From the NCBI GenBank assembly GCA_963724385.1, contig CAVRUJ010000002.1:558001-622000 (forward strand): a DNA stretch of 64,000 bases, in the 5' to 3' direction. This DNA comes from DASXQK01 sp963724385 (GTDB taxonomy: Bacteria > Pseudomonadota > Alphaproteobacteria > Dongiales > Dongiaceae). Shown one piece after another: positions 26,289 to 34,983 of this stretch. Below the pieces are notes generated by a model. That model saw nothing but the letters and a program-made list of their open reading frames with translations, was not told the DNA's origin and made no database searches. A program made the translations under genes and the position numbers. Each line of letters opens with the position of its first letter. Position 1 is the first letter of the stretch.

Positions 26289-27319
26289 GCGCAGTTGAAG
26301 ATCGCCGCCAGCTTGCGTCCGTGCTCCCGCTCGCGGGCGAAGGCCTCCCGCACGGCGGCGAAAGAGTCCGCAAGCGGGAAGATCTCGCGCGTGACAAGCA
26401 GGTCGCCGTCTTCGGCTCCCACCGGATGCCAGTAGACGCCCTCGGCCGTGATGGTGACTTCCGGCATCAGATCGGCCCGCGCCAATGCAACACCGCTCTC
26501 CGCGACGCCCCTCAGCGCAATGCGGCGAATGACACGATCGCGCTCCTCGACCCCTTCGGCGTCGAGAAAGCGCCGGAACTCGTCGGCTTCGTCGTCGTTC
26601 GAAACGGTCGCCGCAAGACGCACGCGGAACCCCGCGGTCCGGACTCGCTCGATGCCTCGCCAGGCACGCATCCAGCTGCCCTTGCCCCGATGGCGGTCGT
26701 GGCGCTCCGGCGTCGGACTGTCGAGGCTGATTTGCAAGGTCACGCGGTCACGCGGCAGCGAAGCCAGCGCTTCAAACCTGCGACCCACCAGGAGCATGCC
26801 ATTGGTCAGAACGGTGGTCGGCGCTGCGGCGGCGCAAGCCGCCAGTATCTCGCCGATATCGGCAAGCAGGAACGGCTCGCCGCCGGTGATGAATATCTCG
26901 CCGACGCCGAGCCCGGGCGCATCGCTCGCGATCAAACGCACGCGCTCCAGGCCGAGGGCCCGGCGCGGCGCCCTGGGCGAAGAGCGCACGCAGCAATAGT
27001 CGCAGCTGAGGTTGCAATCGAAGTTCACGTAGAGCCAAAGGCGCGAGCCGACAGGACGCTCCACCTCATCGTTTGCCGGCGCCTCTCCGCGCCGGATGAC
27101 CCAACGCCTTCGCCCCGATTCGACGGCCGCCTCGATCAGGCTGTTGCGCGTGAATCGGCACCAGGCATCAAGCTCGGCGCCGAGATCGGCCTCGGTGCCG
27201 GAAATGGCGAGGAGATCGCCCGTGCCGCAGCGCCGAAAAGCCGCGATCAGCTCCGGCAGCAGGCCGGTGGCAAGAGTTTTTTCGCCGGCATCGAGTTCAA
27301 CGCTCGCCCTCAACGGCAT
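26285..27319 (-). CDS. Radical SAM protein with N-terminal TusA-like domain
   Basis: 344 residues from the ATG at 27319, which follows AGGATGGGG; an ATG at 27424 would add 35 residues of poor codon bias. Residues 1-80 resemble a TusA sulfur-carrier fold (LATGLLPELIAAFRRCGTGD, then DAWCRFTRNSLIE) but lack the Cys-Pro active site. Residues 95 onward are a radical SAM core with CNLSCDYC (CX3CX2C, about 102-109), FITGGEPFLL and the strand motif ISLDSPTPERHDRHRG. The C-terminus has few cysteines, so no clear SPASM domain. Function unknown. Confidence 0.82.
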   Translation of the reverse strand: MPLRASVELDAGEKTLATGLLPELIAAFRRCGTGDLLAISGTEADLGAELDAWCRFTRNSLIEAAVESGRRRWVIRRGEAPANDEVERPVGSRLWLYVNFDCNLSCDYCCVRSSPRAPRRALGLERVRLIASDAPGLGVGEIFITGGEPFLLADIGEILAACAAAAPTTVLTNGMLLVGRRFEALASLPRDRVTLQISLDSPTPERHDRHRGKGSWMRAWRGIERVRTAGFRVRLAATVSNDDEADEFRRFLDAEGVEERDRVIRRIALRGVAESGVALARADLMPEVTITAEGVYWHPVGAEDGDLLVTREIFPLADSFAAVREAFAREREHGRKLAAIFNCA

Positions 27320-27637
27320 GCCCCATCCTATAAAGCTTGCTGCGGCGGCGCCACCAGCGGCCAAGGTATCCCCGCGGCGGGACAGGAGCCTTTCTGGTCC
27401 AGGGGAGTGGATCGCGGCTTTCATGCCGATAGGATACGCTGATTGCGCACAATGCTCGATTTGAGGGAGCCGCCAGGAGTGGGACACTCCGCGGCGATCA
27501 ATTTCTCGTGAAGAGACGTATCCTGAGGGGCGAGGGAATCCAATCGCCGTGGTGGGGCGAACGCCTGAGCGCGGGCGCCAAGCTTGGCGCCAAGGCCTCG
27601 ATGGGGGGCACGTTTCGCGAAGGAAGGTTGAACGGCC

Positions 27638-28276
27638 ATGAGAGACAACCCGATAACCGATACCCTCCAGTTTCTCACCGGATCGGCGTTGTTCTATGTC
27701 TTCATCGTATTGGTCCTCGCCGGCCTGGTCCTCGCCGGCGTCAATCTCGCCCGCGACCCGCAGCAGCGCAGCCTGGAGAAGCTCGCCTCCTTTGCCTTGC
27801 GGTTCTTCATCGGCTGCATGTGGTGGCAGCAGAGCCTGTGGAAGCTGCCGCCCACTTATACCGATCATCCCGACGGTTCGGGGGGCTTGCGCTACTGGGT
27901 CGACAAGATGGTCGACGGCGCCGCGTTTCAGATTCACAGCGATTTCGTCCACTACATCGTGCAGCCCAATTTCCTGCTGTTCGCGCCCATCGTCTACGCG
28001 ACCGAGGTATTCATCGGCGCGTCTCTGATCACCGGCACCGCGGTTCGCCTGGCCGGCCTGCTGGGCGCAGCGATGGCCGTCAACCTCTGGCTCGGCCTTT
28101 ACAACACGCATGGCGAGTGGCCCTGGACCTATTTCTTCCTCATCGTTGTCATGCTCCTGTTCGCCATCCAGCGGACAGGCCGAAGCCTCGGCGGCGATGC
28201 GTTGATCGTTCGTTGTCTGGAAGAGCCGCCACAGGGCACCGGCCTCGGCAGGCGCATTCTCGGGTTGATCACCTGA
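27638..28276 (+). CDS. DoxX/DoxD-family integral membrane protein
   Basis: 212 residues with four or five membrane segments. RFFIGCMWWQQSLWKLPP and FIGASLITGTAVRLAGLLGA are the DoxX/TQO-small-subunit signatures. DoxD belongs to an archaeal thiosulfate:quinone oxidoreductase, but most bacterial DoxX proteins are uncharacterised. Divergent from the TusA-like/radical SAM gene across 318 bases. The sulfur flavour of both genes is noted, but there is no direct evidence of shared function. Confidence 0.78.
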   Translation: MRDNPITDTLQFLTGSALFYVFIVLVLAGLVLAGVNLARDPQQRSLEKLASFALRFFIGCMWWQQSLWKLPPTYTDHPDGSGGLRYWVDKMVDGAAFQIHSDFVHYIVQPNFLLFAPIVYATEVFIGASLITGTAVRLAGLLGAAMAVNLWLGLYNTHGEWPWTYFFLIVVMLLFAIQRTGRSLGGDALIVRCLEEPPQGTGLGRRILGLIT

Positions 28277-28299
28277 TCCTGCGGCGCTGAGCCAGGCCG

Positions 28300-29067
28300 T
28301 CAGCCTGTCTTGGGTCTTCTCAGCGCCAGGGCCAAACGCAGGAAGGTCCACAGGATCCGCCCGCCAGCGCGGAGCGTGCCACTCAGGTTGCCGGATACCT
28401 TGGAGCGGCCGCCCCGGCGGTTACGATGATCGACCGGGACTTCCAGAATTCGGAGTCCCTGCCTTGCCACCCGCATCTGCATCTCGAGGTTCCAGCCATA
28501 GGTCGGCTCCGCCATGCCGAGCCGCATCAACACGTCGCGCCGTATGGCGCGAAGCGGGCCCATGTCCGAATAGGTCACCCCGTACAGCAGGCCGACGAGC
28601 ATTCCCGCCAGGTATCCCGCGACAACCTGCTGGATGTTCATGCTCCCTGGCTCGCGTCGGCCACGAATCCGCGATCCGATGACGAAATCCATTTCGCCAG
28701 CGCGAATCGGCTCGGTCAGCCTTGGGATGAACTCCGGGCAATCGCTGCCGTCGCCATCCAGAAAGACGACGATCTGGCACTCTTCGTTCAGCGCTGCGAT
28801 GCCCGCTAGGCAGGCGCGGCCATAGCCTCGCCGCGGCTCGAAGACCACCCGGGCCCCAGCCATCCTCGCCCTCTCGGTCGTGCGATCGGTGCTGCCGTTG
28901 TCGACGACAAGCACCTCGTCGGCGATGGCCCTTGGAATCGCGCGGATGACATCGCCGATCGCTTCTTCCTCGTCGAGGGCAGGTATAATGACCGAAACCT
29001 GGGTTATCGCGCGGCGAGCGGCGTCCCGGCTGCCGAGGGAATTGGCTCGCTCGCCTATAGGCTCCAT
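28300..29067 (-). CDS. GT2 family glycosyltransferase
   Basis: 255 residues. The GT-A core is VSVIIPALDEEEAIGDVIRA, the metal motif is VVFLDGDGSDCPEFIPRL, and the segment GPLRAIRRDVLMRLGM is typical of DPM1/DPG synthase-like GT2 proteins. The ATG at 29067 is used; a TTG at 29079 is also in frame. It overlaps the radical SAM gene by 13 bases and is last in a four-gene operon (32243 to 28300). Confidence 0.88.
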   Translation of the reverse strand: MEPIGERANSLGSRDAARRAITQVSVIIPALDEEEAIGDVIRAIPRAIADEVLVVDNGSTDRTTERARMAGARVVFEPRRGYGRACLAGIAALNEECQIVVFLDGDGSDCPEFIPRLTEPIRAGEMDFVIGSRIRGRREPGSMNIQQVVAGYLAGMLVGLLYGVTYSDMGPLRAIRRDVLMRLGMAEPTYGWNLEMQMRVARQGLRILEVPVDHRNRRGGRSKVSGNLSGTLRAGGRILWTFLRLALALRRPKTG

Positions 29068-30122
29068 CTGAGGCCACAATTGGCGCAGGCCTTGGGCGGC
29101 TGGGGGGACAGCAGCGCCTGGCGAAACTCCTGATAGCGCGGCCCGTTCCAGATTTCCCGCAGGCTCTGCTGGGTTGCGTCGCCGAGAGTGAAGCTGTCAT
29201 AGCCGCGCATGGAGAAGGGCGCAACGCAGCATGGGATCGCGCGGCCATGGGCCGTGAAATACATCAACGTCCAAGGCCGGCGGCAAAGCGACCAGGGCTG
29301 GTCCCCGCCCTTTTTCTTCAAGCTCGCCTCGGGTTCGGTCGCGCCCGAGGCGTTGAACGATATTCCGAGTTCCTTGGCCAGTGTTTCGGCCTCGCCGATC
29401 GCGTCGGCTTCGGTATCGAGCATTTGTTCGAAGAGGCTCGATTGGCCTCGCGCCAGGCCCTGTCCCTCCTCGAAAAAGACCAGGCGCTGGAGATAGACCT
29501 CCCCGATGCCGAGGTCGCGAGCCAGGCGAACGAAGGCCGGCAGTTGGCCGACCGTTTCCTTGAGGCCCGTCAGCCACAGCGACACTCTGGGGCGATCCGT
29601 CCGCGCCTCGCGGAGCATGGCGGTGAAGTTCCGCAAATTGCGGACAATCTGCTCGAACATGTCACGGCCGCGAACCAGCGCGAATGCCTTCGGCTCGGCC
29701 GCATCGAGGGACACCCTGAGTTCGTCGAGCCCGGCGGCGATAAGTTCGAGGCCGCGCTTCTTCGTCAGCAGGGTCCCGTTCGTGTTGAACAGGACGTAGG
29801 CGCCCCGGCCCTTCAGATAGGCGATCATGCGCGGGAGGTCCCGCACCATCATCGGCTCGCCGATGCCATGCAGGACGACGCGCTGAATGCGGGGAAACTG
29901 ATCGACGATCGAGGTGAACAGCTCCCAGCTCATGTCCCCCGGCGGCTCGAGCGCTTCGAAGGTGCGCGGACAGGTCGTGCACAGCAGGTTGCAGCGGTTT
30001 GTCGTTTCCAGGTAGAGGCAGACGGGATCGCTCTCGACCCGCGGGCCCAACTCGCCGGCGGCCAGCTCGAAATATCGCCGCTGATCCGGGGCGGCCATGC
30101 CCGACTCGCTGATGCTACTCAT
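29055..30122 (-). CDS. Radical SAM/SPASM domain protein
   Basis: 355 residues. The cluster motif CNLLCTTC (CX3CX2C) is at about residues 44-51, then VVLHGIGEPMM, and LRVSLDAAEPKAF marks the barrel. The C-terminal region has cysteines (LCRRPWTLMYFTAHGRAIPC, then CANCG) typical of a SPASM domain that holds further iron-sulfur clusters. The ATG at 30122 overlaps the GT-C gene by eight bases, so they are translationally coupled. SPASM proteins usually modify peptides or sugars; here the neighbours are glycosyltransferases. The substrate is unknown. Confidence 0.88.
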   Translation of the reverse strand: MSSISESGMAAPDQRRYFELAAGELGPRVESDPVCLYLETTNRCNLLCTTCPRTFEALEPPGDMSWELFTSIVDQFPRIQRVVLHGIGEPMMVRDLPRMIAYLKGRGAYVLFNTNGTLLTKKRGLELIAAGLDELRVSLDAAEPKAFALVRGRDMFEQIVRNLRNFTAMLREARTDRPRVSLWLTGLKETVGQLPAFVRLARDLGIGEVYLQRLVFFEEGQGLARGQSSLFEQMLDTEADAIGEAETLAKELGISFNASGATEPEASLKKKGGDQPWSLCRRPWTLMYFTAHGRAIPCCVAPFSMRGYDSFTLGDATQQSLREIWNGPRYQEFRQALLSPQPPKACANCGLRWSL

Positions 30123-31449
30123 GCATTGCGCCCTCGACTTGGCTCCCATCGAGGCCATGCTGCCTCAAGCGATGAACGCATAGCTGAATCGCCGCAGCAA
30201 GCAGGAATGGCCCATATAACAGAGAGTTGACCACCAGGTCCCGCGCCGGCGGTTGAAGGCCGAACGTCACGTAGAGGACGAAGCTGGTCGAGGTCAGTAT
30301 CAGCGCCGGCCAATAGGGAACCAGGCAAAGAATTGGCAGAAGCCAGAGGAAGTACCAGGCGTGATGGGGCGTCACAAAGATGAGGAGCAACAGGGACAAC
30401 AGCAAGGCGCCGGCGGCGAACCCGAATGTCCCCGTAAAGGGCCGCCAAAGCAGCGCGAAACCGGTTGCGAATAGGGCCGCCGCCCCGACGCCGATGTAAA
30501 TTCCCACGGGCGGCCTGGATAAGCCAGCAAGGTAGTCGAACAGATCGACAAAATAGAACCCGGAGCCGCTCGCGAAACGCTCCTCGACGAAGTAGCTCGG
30601 CAGGAACCCGAGGACATGCCAGCCGACCGAGAGATAGGGGAGATACATCAAAAGGACCATTGCGGCAAAACTGGCCGGCAGGCGCCAATCCCAGCGCCGA
30701 TAGACGCTCGGCGCAAGCAAGACAGGAAAGAGCTTCACCAAAGCGCCGGTAGCCAGGGCCAGGCCCGCCGCCGCCGGCATATTCCGGAACCGCGCCAGCA
30801 GCGCGAGCGTCAGAAAAAAGCACAAGGCGGCATCGATATGCCCGCTGCCGGAGATTTCCCACACCGCGAGCGGATGCCAGGCATAGATCAGGACCCGCTC
30901 CGGAGGCGCGCCGCCCCGGCGCAGCAAAGGAATGATCAGAAAGACCGTGCCCGCCTCGAAGGCCAGCATTGCGAGCTTCATGACCGTCAGCTGCTCGCTG
31001 ATCCGCGTAACCCCATAGAAAATCAATTCGGCCACCGGCGGGTAGATCGTCCGGGCATAGTCGACCCGGTTGATGTTGGGGTAGATCGCCGCATCGCGAA
31101 GGCCCGCAAGCGCCTCGTCCGCCGGGATGTAGCGATAGGGATTGATGCCCACCCCCTGCACGCGGCCGTCCCAGATGTATCGGTAAATGTCGGAAGACAG
31201 GTAAGGAGGGAACAGGAGGGGCCCGATCCGAAGCAGCGCCGCCACCAGCAGGATGAAAGGCAGAACCCGCTTTCCCTCCGCCAGCCCGGCGAGGCAGAAC
31301 ACCGCAGCCAAGTAAAGACCGCCCTCGAGCAGCAGCACCGACAACAGGCCATTCACGTCATCTCGATCTTGAAGATAGAGGCCGACGAGGTTCAGGAGCA
31401 GGAGACCACCGCCCAGCGCGAAGAGCAGGCGCCTGCGGCCGCCTTTCAA
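30115..31449 (-). CDS. GT-C/GT87-like polytopic glycosyltransferase
   Basis: 444 residues with about eleven to twelve membrane segments. The luminal-side motif SSDIYRYIWDGRVQGVGINP holds the acidic residue expected of GT-C enzymes, and HPLAVWEISGSGHIDA is shared by bacterial mannosyltransferase-like proteins. It would use a polyprenyl-phosphate sugar, perhaps made by the GT2 gene of the same operon. It overlaps both neighbours (4 bases with the DUF2064 gene, 8 with the radical SAM gene). Confidence 0.82.
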   Translation of the reverse strand: MKGGRRRLLFALGGGLLLLNLVGLYLQDRDDVNGLLSVLLLEGGLYLAAVFCLAGLAEGKRVLPFILLVAALLRIGPLLFPPYLSSDIYRYIWDGRVQGVGINPYRYIPADEALAGLRDAAIYPNINRVDYARTIYPPVAELIFYGVTRISEQLTVMKLAMLAFEAGTVFLIIPLLRRGGAPPERVLIYAWHPLAVWEISGSGHIDAALCFFLTLALLARFRNMPAAAGLALATGALVKLFPVLLAPSVYRRWDWRLPASFAAMVLLMYLPYLSVGWHVLGFLPSYFVEERFASGSGFYFVDLFDYLAGLSRPPVGIYIGVGAAALFATGFALLWRPFTGTFGFAAGALLLSLLLLIFVTPHHAWYFLWLLPILCLVPYWPALILTSTSFVLYVTFGLQPPARDLVVNSLLYGPFLLAAAIQLCVHRLRQHGLDGSQVEGAMHE

Positions 31450-32243
31450 GACGGCTTGACCGTTTCGGGGTTGCCCGCGAGCAATGCCCCGATAGCGGCG
31501 TTCTTCACGGCGAGCCCGCGCAGGAACCTTGTCGTTGCCGGAGCCCGGTTGCCGCCTGCCTCGCTGCCGCGAGTCTCCATCAAGTCTCGATAGAGCCGTC
31601 GCAGTGACGCTGCATCGTCAATGTCGTACCAGGGAGCCAATGGGGCGACCTCCAGGCCTATTTCTGCGGCACGCTCGAGAGACTGCCTGAAAACCCGCGC
31701 CGTGCTCCAATCGATGTGCTCGAACAAGCGGCGATGCACCTGTTTCAGCCCGATGAGGTAATAGCCGCCATCGTCCGCTTGGCCGAGCACGACGCGGTCG
31801 CCGGGACGTCGGAGCAGCGCCGCGGACTCGCTCAAGCGAACCTGGGGAAGGTTGGGGCTGTCGGCATTGATCAGGCATGCGGCGGCAAATCCCGCGCCCA
31901 GCAGATCCTCCGTTGCGTGCAGGAGGCGTTCGCCCAGATCCGCTCCACGCTGCGGCAGCAGAAGGAAGTCGGCGGGCAGCAGGCCATCGAATGCGGCGGC
32001 GTCCTCAGCCGGGGTGAACGCGACAACCCCCGCGATTTTCCGATCATGGCCGACGCTCGAAATGCTCGCAGCCATATCCCGAATGAAGCAGCGGCTGAGT
32101 TCGGCTGCCTCCGCCGGGGCCAAAGGCGGGACCAGCCGAGTCTTGACGCTGCCCACCCGCGGTGCCTTCGCCATCAGGGCGAAGGCGATGCCAGAAAGGC
32201 CCCGGGGCGAATGCGCTTCGGGCCTGATGAGACGATACGCCAT
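31446..32243 (-). CDS. DUF2064 / TIGR04282-type nucleotidyl- or glycosyltransferase-like protein
   Basis: 265 residues. MAKAPRVGSVKTRLVPPL is the hallmark opening of TIGR04282 proteins, and LINADSPNLP and GQADDGGYYLIGLK are the conserved GT-A-like motifs. The family is named for arsenosugar biosynthesis in some databases, but the link rests on gene neighbourhood. First gene of the operon with GT-C, radical SAM/SPASM and GT2. Its end overlaps the GT-C start by four bases. Confidence 0.85.
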   Translation of the reverse strand: MAYRLIRPEAHSPRGLSGIAFALMAKAPRVGSVKTRLVPPLAPAEAAELSRCFIRDMAASISSVGHDRKIAGVVAFTPAEDAAAFDGLLPADFLLLPQRGADLGERLLHATEDLLGAGFAAACLINADSPNLPQVRLSESAALLRRPGDRVVLGQADDGGYYLIGLKQVHRRLFEHIDWSTARVFRQSLERAAEIGLEVAPLAPWYDIDDAASLRRLYRDLMETRGSEAGGNRAPATTRFLRGLAVKNAAIGALLAGNPETVKPS

Positions 32244-32479
32244 TGGTGGTGATCAGGCCTCCCCGCACCCGATTCGGAACATTCGGTCGTCCTCGGCAAT
32301 CAGGGCCTGACCACGCTTCCCCAGCCCATGAATCCTAAGTCAACCCGAAGGGAAACGCCGCAATCTTACCCGTTCGTCGACCGAGGTCATCGGGTTACGT
32401 CGCCCGAAAGGCATCTCACATTGCTGCATTCGGCCGCCGATGGTTGAATAGCCCTAGCCGCACTCGCAGGAATCAAAGC

Positions 32480-33766
32480 ATGCCGCTGGAAACGCCGCCC
32501 GGGTATTGCCCCCTCGACGAGAGCTCGCTGCGGCCCTTTCTCGCCAATCTGGCTTCCCTGTCGGCCCGTCTGGGCGGCCGACAGCAGGATTGGAAGATCA
32601 CCGAAGTCGGCGACGGAAATCTCAACCTCGTGTTCCTGGTCGAGGGGCCCGGCGGCGGGGTTTGCGTCAAGCAGTCCCTGCCCTATGTCCGCCTGGTCGG
32701 CGAAGCCTGGCCCATGACTTTGAAGCGAAGCTTTTTCGAACATGAATACCTTCGCGTGCAGGCGCCCTATGTCGGCGAGCGCATGCCGGAAGTCTATCAC
32801 TACGACCCCGCCCTCTACGCCATCGTCATGGAGAGGCTTTCCCCGCACATCATCATGCGCCACGGCCTTATTGCGGGCAGGCGCTATCCCGCCTTCACGG
32901 AACAGGTCACGGACTTCCTCGCCCAGTCGCTGTTTTTCACGTCCGACCTCGCCATGCCGGCGGATCGAAAGAAGGCCCTGACGGCGGTGTTCTGCGGCAA
33001 CACGGAGCTGTGCAAGATCACCGAAGACCTCATCTTCACCGAACCCTACTGCCTGCACGAGCGCAATCGCTGGACCACGCCGGAGCTGGACGGCATCGCA
33101 GGGGAGTTCCGTGCCGACATTCCGCTGAAGCTTGCCATCTCGCGCCTCAAGCTCAAGTTCCTGACCTCGGCCGAGGCCCTGATCCACGGCGATTTGCACA
33201 CCGGCTCCATGATGGTGACCGAGGACGACATGCGCGTCATCGACGCGGAATTCGCCTTCGTCGGGCCCATGGCGTTCGATGTCGGTGCGGTCCTTGCCAA
33301 TCTCCTGCTCGCCTATTTCAGCCAGGAGGGCCATGCCACCGGCGCCGATCCACGGGAGGAATATGAGGAGTGGCTGCTCGACGTGATCGAGCGCGTCTGG
33401 CGCCGCTTCGCCGAGAAGTTCGTGGCACTCTGGCGCGAGGAAGCCGCCGGCGATGCCTATCCCCGTATGATGTTCGGCGATGGGCCGGGCGAGCAGGCGC
33501 TGGAGCAAGAGCGCTTGCGGGTCATTGGTCGGCTGTTACCCGATACGATCGGGTTTTGCGCCGCCAAGATGATTCGGCGCATCCTCGGCCTCGCGCATGT
33601 GATCGATCTGGAGCGGATCGCCGACCGGCGGCAACGCGCGCTTTGCGAACGCCGCGCTTTGCGCCTGGCCAGGGATCTCATGGTCAAGGCCAAGGACTAT
33701 CCGGATATCGCCGACGTGACCGGCGCCGCCCGGCGCATGCGCCGGCGCAGCGCTTCGGATCTATGA
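32480..33766 (+). CDS. mtnK: S-methyl-5-thioribose kinase
   Basis: 428 residues. It phosphorylates 5-methylthioribose at O1. It matches MtnK throughout: ITEVGDGNLNLVFLVEG at the N-terminus, the kinase catalytic loop LIHGDLHTGSMMV and the metal loop VIDAEFAFVGPMAFDVG. The ATG at 32480 has AGGA upstream; an in-frame TTG at 32444 is unlikely. It converges on mtnA with a six-base overlap. With mtnA and the class II aldolase it forms a salvage unit. Confidence 0.93.
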   Translation: MPLETPPGYCPLDESSLRPFLANLASLSARLGGRQQDWKITEVGDGNLNLVFLVEGPGGGVCVKQSLPYVRLVGEAWPMTLKRSFFEHEYLRVQAPYVGERMPEVYHYDPALYAIVMERLSPHIIMRHGLIAGRRYPAFTEQVTDFLAQSLFFTSDLAMPADRKKALTAVFCGNTELCKITEDLIFTEPYCLHERNRWTTPELDGIAGEFRADIPLKLAISRLKLKFLTSAEALIHGDLHTGSMMVTEDDMRVIDAEFAFVGPMAFDVGAVLANLLLAYFSQEGHATGADPREEYEEWLLDVIERVWRRFAEKFVALWREEAAGDAYPRMMFGDGPGEQALEQERLRVIGRLLPDTIGFCAAKMIRRILGLAHVIDLERIADRRQRALCERRALRLARDLMVKAKDYPDIADVTGAARRMRRRSASDL

Positions 33767-34873
33767 CGCGCTCGCCCTTGCCGCCATTTCGGGGAACAGC
33801 GAAGCGAGCCCTGCGCGTGAAGCCTTGCAGATGCCACGCTCGGTAATGAGGCCCGTGATGAGCCGCGCCGGCGTTACGTCGAAGGCGTAGTTGGCGAGCC
33901 TGCTTCCCTCCGGCACGACACAGACGGTGGCGAGGCGTCCATCCTGCATCCGCCCGGTGACATGGGACAGCTCCCGGCCATCCCGCTCTTCGATGGGAAT
34001 ATCCCTGAGCCCGTCGCCGAGCGTCCAGTCGATGCTCGGCGACGGCAAGGCGACATAGAAGGGAACGCCGGTATCCCGCGCCGCCAGGGCCTTCAGGTAG
34101 GTGCCGATCTTGTTGGCGACATCGCCATTGGCCGTCGTGCGGTCGGTGCCGACGATGCAAAGGTCGACCTTGCCGTGCTGCATAAGATGGCCGCCGACAT
34201 TATCGGCGATGATGGTATGGGGAACGCCTTCCTGCTTCAGTTCCCAGGCCGTGAGCGAGGCACCCTGGTTGCGAGGCCGGGTCTCGTCGACCCAGACGTG
34301 GATGGGGATCCCGGAGCTCTGAGCGTGATAGATCGGGGCCGTTGCCGTGCCCCAATCCACCGTGGCGAGCCAACCGGCGTTGCAATGCGTCAACAGGTTG
34401 ACCGGCTCGCCGGCGGCCTTTCCGGCGGCGATCGTCTCGATCAGTCTCACGCCATGGCCACCGAGGGCCCGGTTCATCGCAATGTCCAGCTCGCAAATCG
34501 CCTCGGCCCGCCGATAGGCGGCGGCCGGACGGTCCGGTATGGGCAACCGATCGAGCGCGTGGCGCATTTCATCCAGGGCCCATCGCAGGTTGACCGCCGT
34601 GGGCCGGGCTTGGAGCAGAAGGCGATAGGCGCGATCGAGCGCGCCGGAGGCCGCATCCTCGTGGGCCGCCAGGCACATGCCGTAGGCGCCCGTGGCGCCG
34701 ATCAAGGGCGCGCCGCGGACCCGCATGTCCCGAATGGCACTGGCCGCCTCTTCGACGCGCCTAAGGGTCAAGGTCTCGAACGCGTGCGGGAGTTTCGTCT
34801 GATCGATGATCCCGACGGACCACCCGTCCTTCTCGACCCAGATCGTGCGATAGGGAACGCCCTCGACCTTCAT
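33761..34873 (-). CDS. mtnA: S-methyl-5-thioribose-1-phosphate isomerase
   Basis: 370 residues, the usual MtnA length. It converts methylthioribose 1-phosphate to methylthioribulose 1-phosphate. The catalytic Cys lies in LLTHCNAGWLAT (about residue 164) and the catalytic Asp in VGTDRTTANGDVANKIGT (about 244). The N-terminal block RVRGAPLIGATGAYGM is also conserved. The ATG at 34873 is preceded by GGGAGG. Divergent from the aldolase gene across 110 bases. Confidence 0.95.
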   Translation of the reverse strand: MKVEGVPYRTIWVEKDGWSVGIIDQTKLPHAFETLTLRRVEEAASAIRDMRVRGAPLIGATGAYGMCLAAHEDAASGALDRAYRLLLQARPTAVNLRWALDEMRHALDRLPIPDRPAAAYRRAEAICELDIAMNRALGGHGVRLIETIAAGKAAGEPVNLLTHCNAGWLATVDWGTATAPIYHAQSSGIPIHVWVDETRPRNQGASLTAWELKQEGVPHTIIADNVGGHLMQHGKVDLCIVGTDRTTANGDVANKIGTYLKALAARDTGVPFYVALPSPSIDWTLGDGLRDIPIEERDGRELSHVTGRMQDGRLATVCVVPEGSRLANYAFDVTPARLITGLITERGICKASRAGLASLFPEMAARASAS

Positions 34874-34983
34874 GCAGCGCGCCTCCCGCGCCTTGCCCCG
34901 CGACTCTAGGCACTTCAGCCGCCCCTGCCAACCTTGCGGCGCGGGTCGGATCGACGGTATGACATTGGTCAAGGGGACCCGGA

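Noticed and set aside
27425..28351. Upstream extension of the radical SAM frame through the DoxX gene
   Set aside because: Antisense to the DoxX-family gene, with poor codon bias; the TusA-like domain begins at 27319.
32244..32479. SAM or SAH riboswitch before mtnK
   Set aside because: I looked for known SAM-I, SAM-II and SAH core strings and did not find them; short GC-rich stems alone are not enough.
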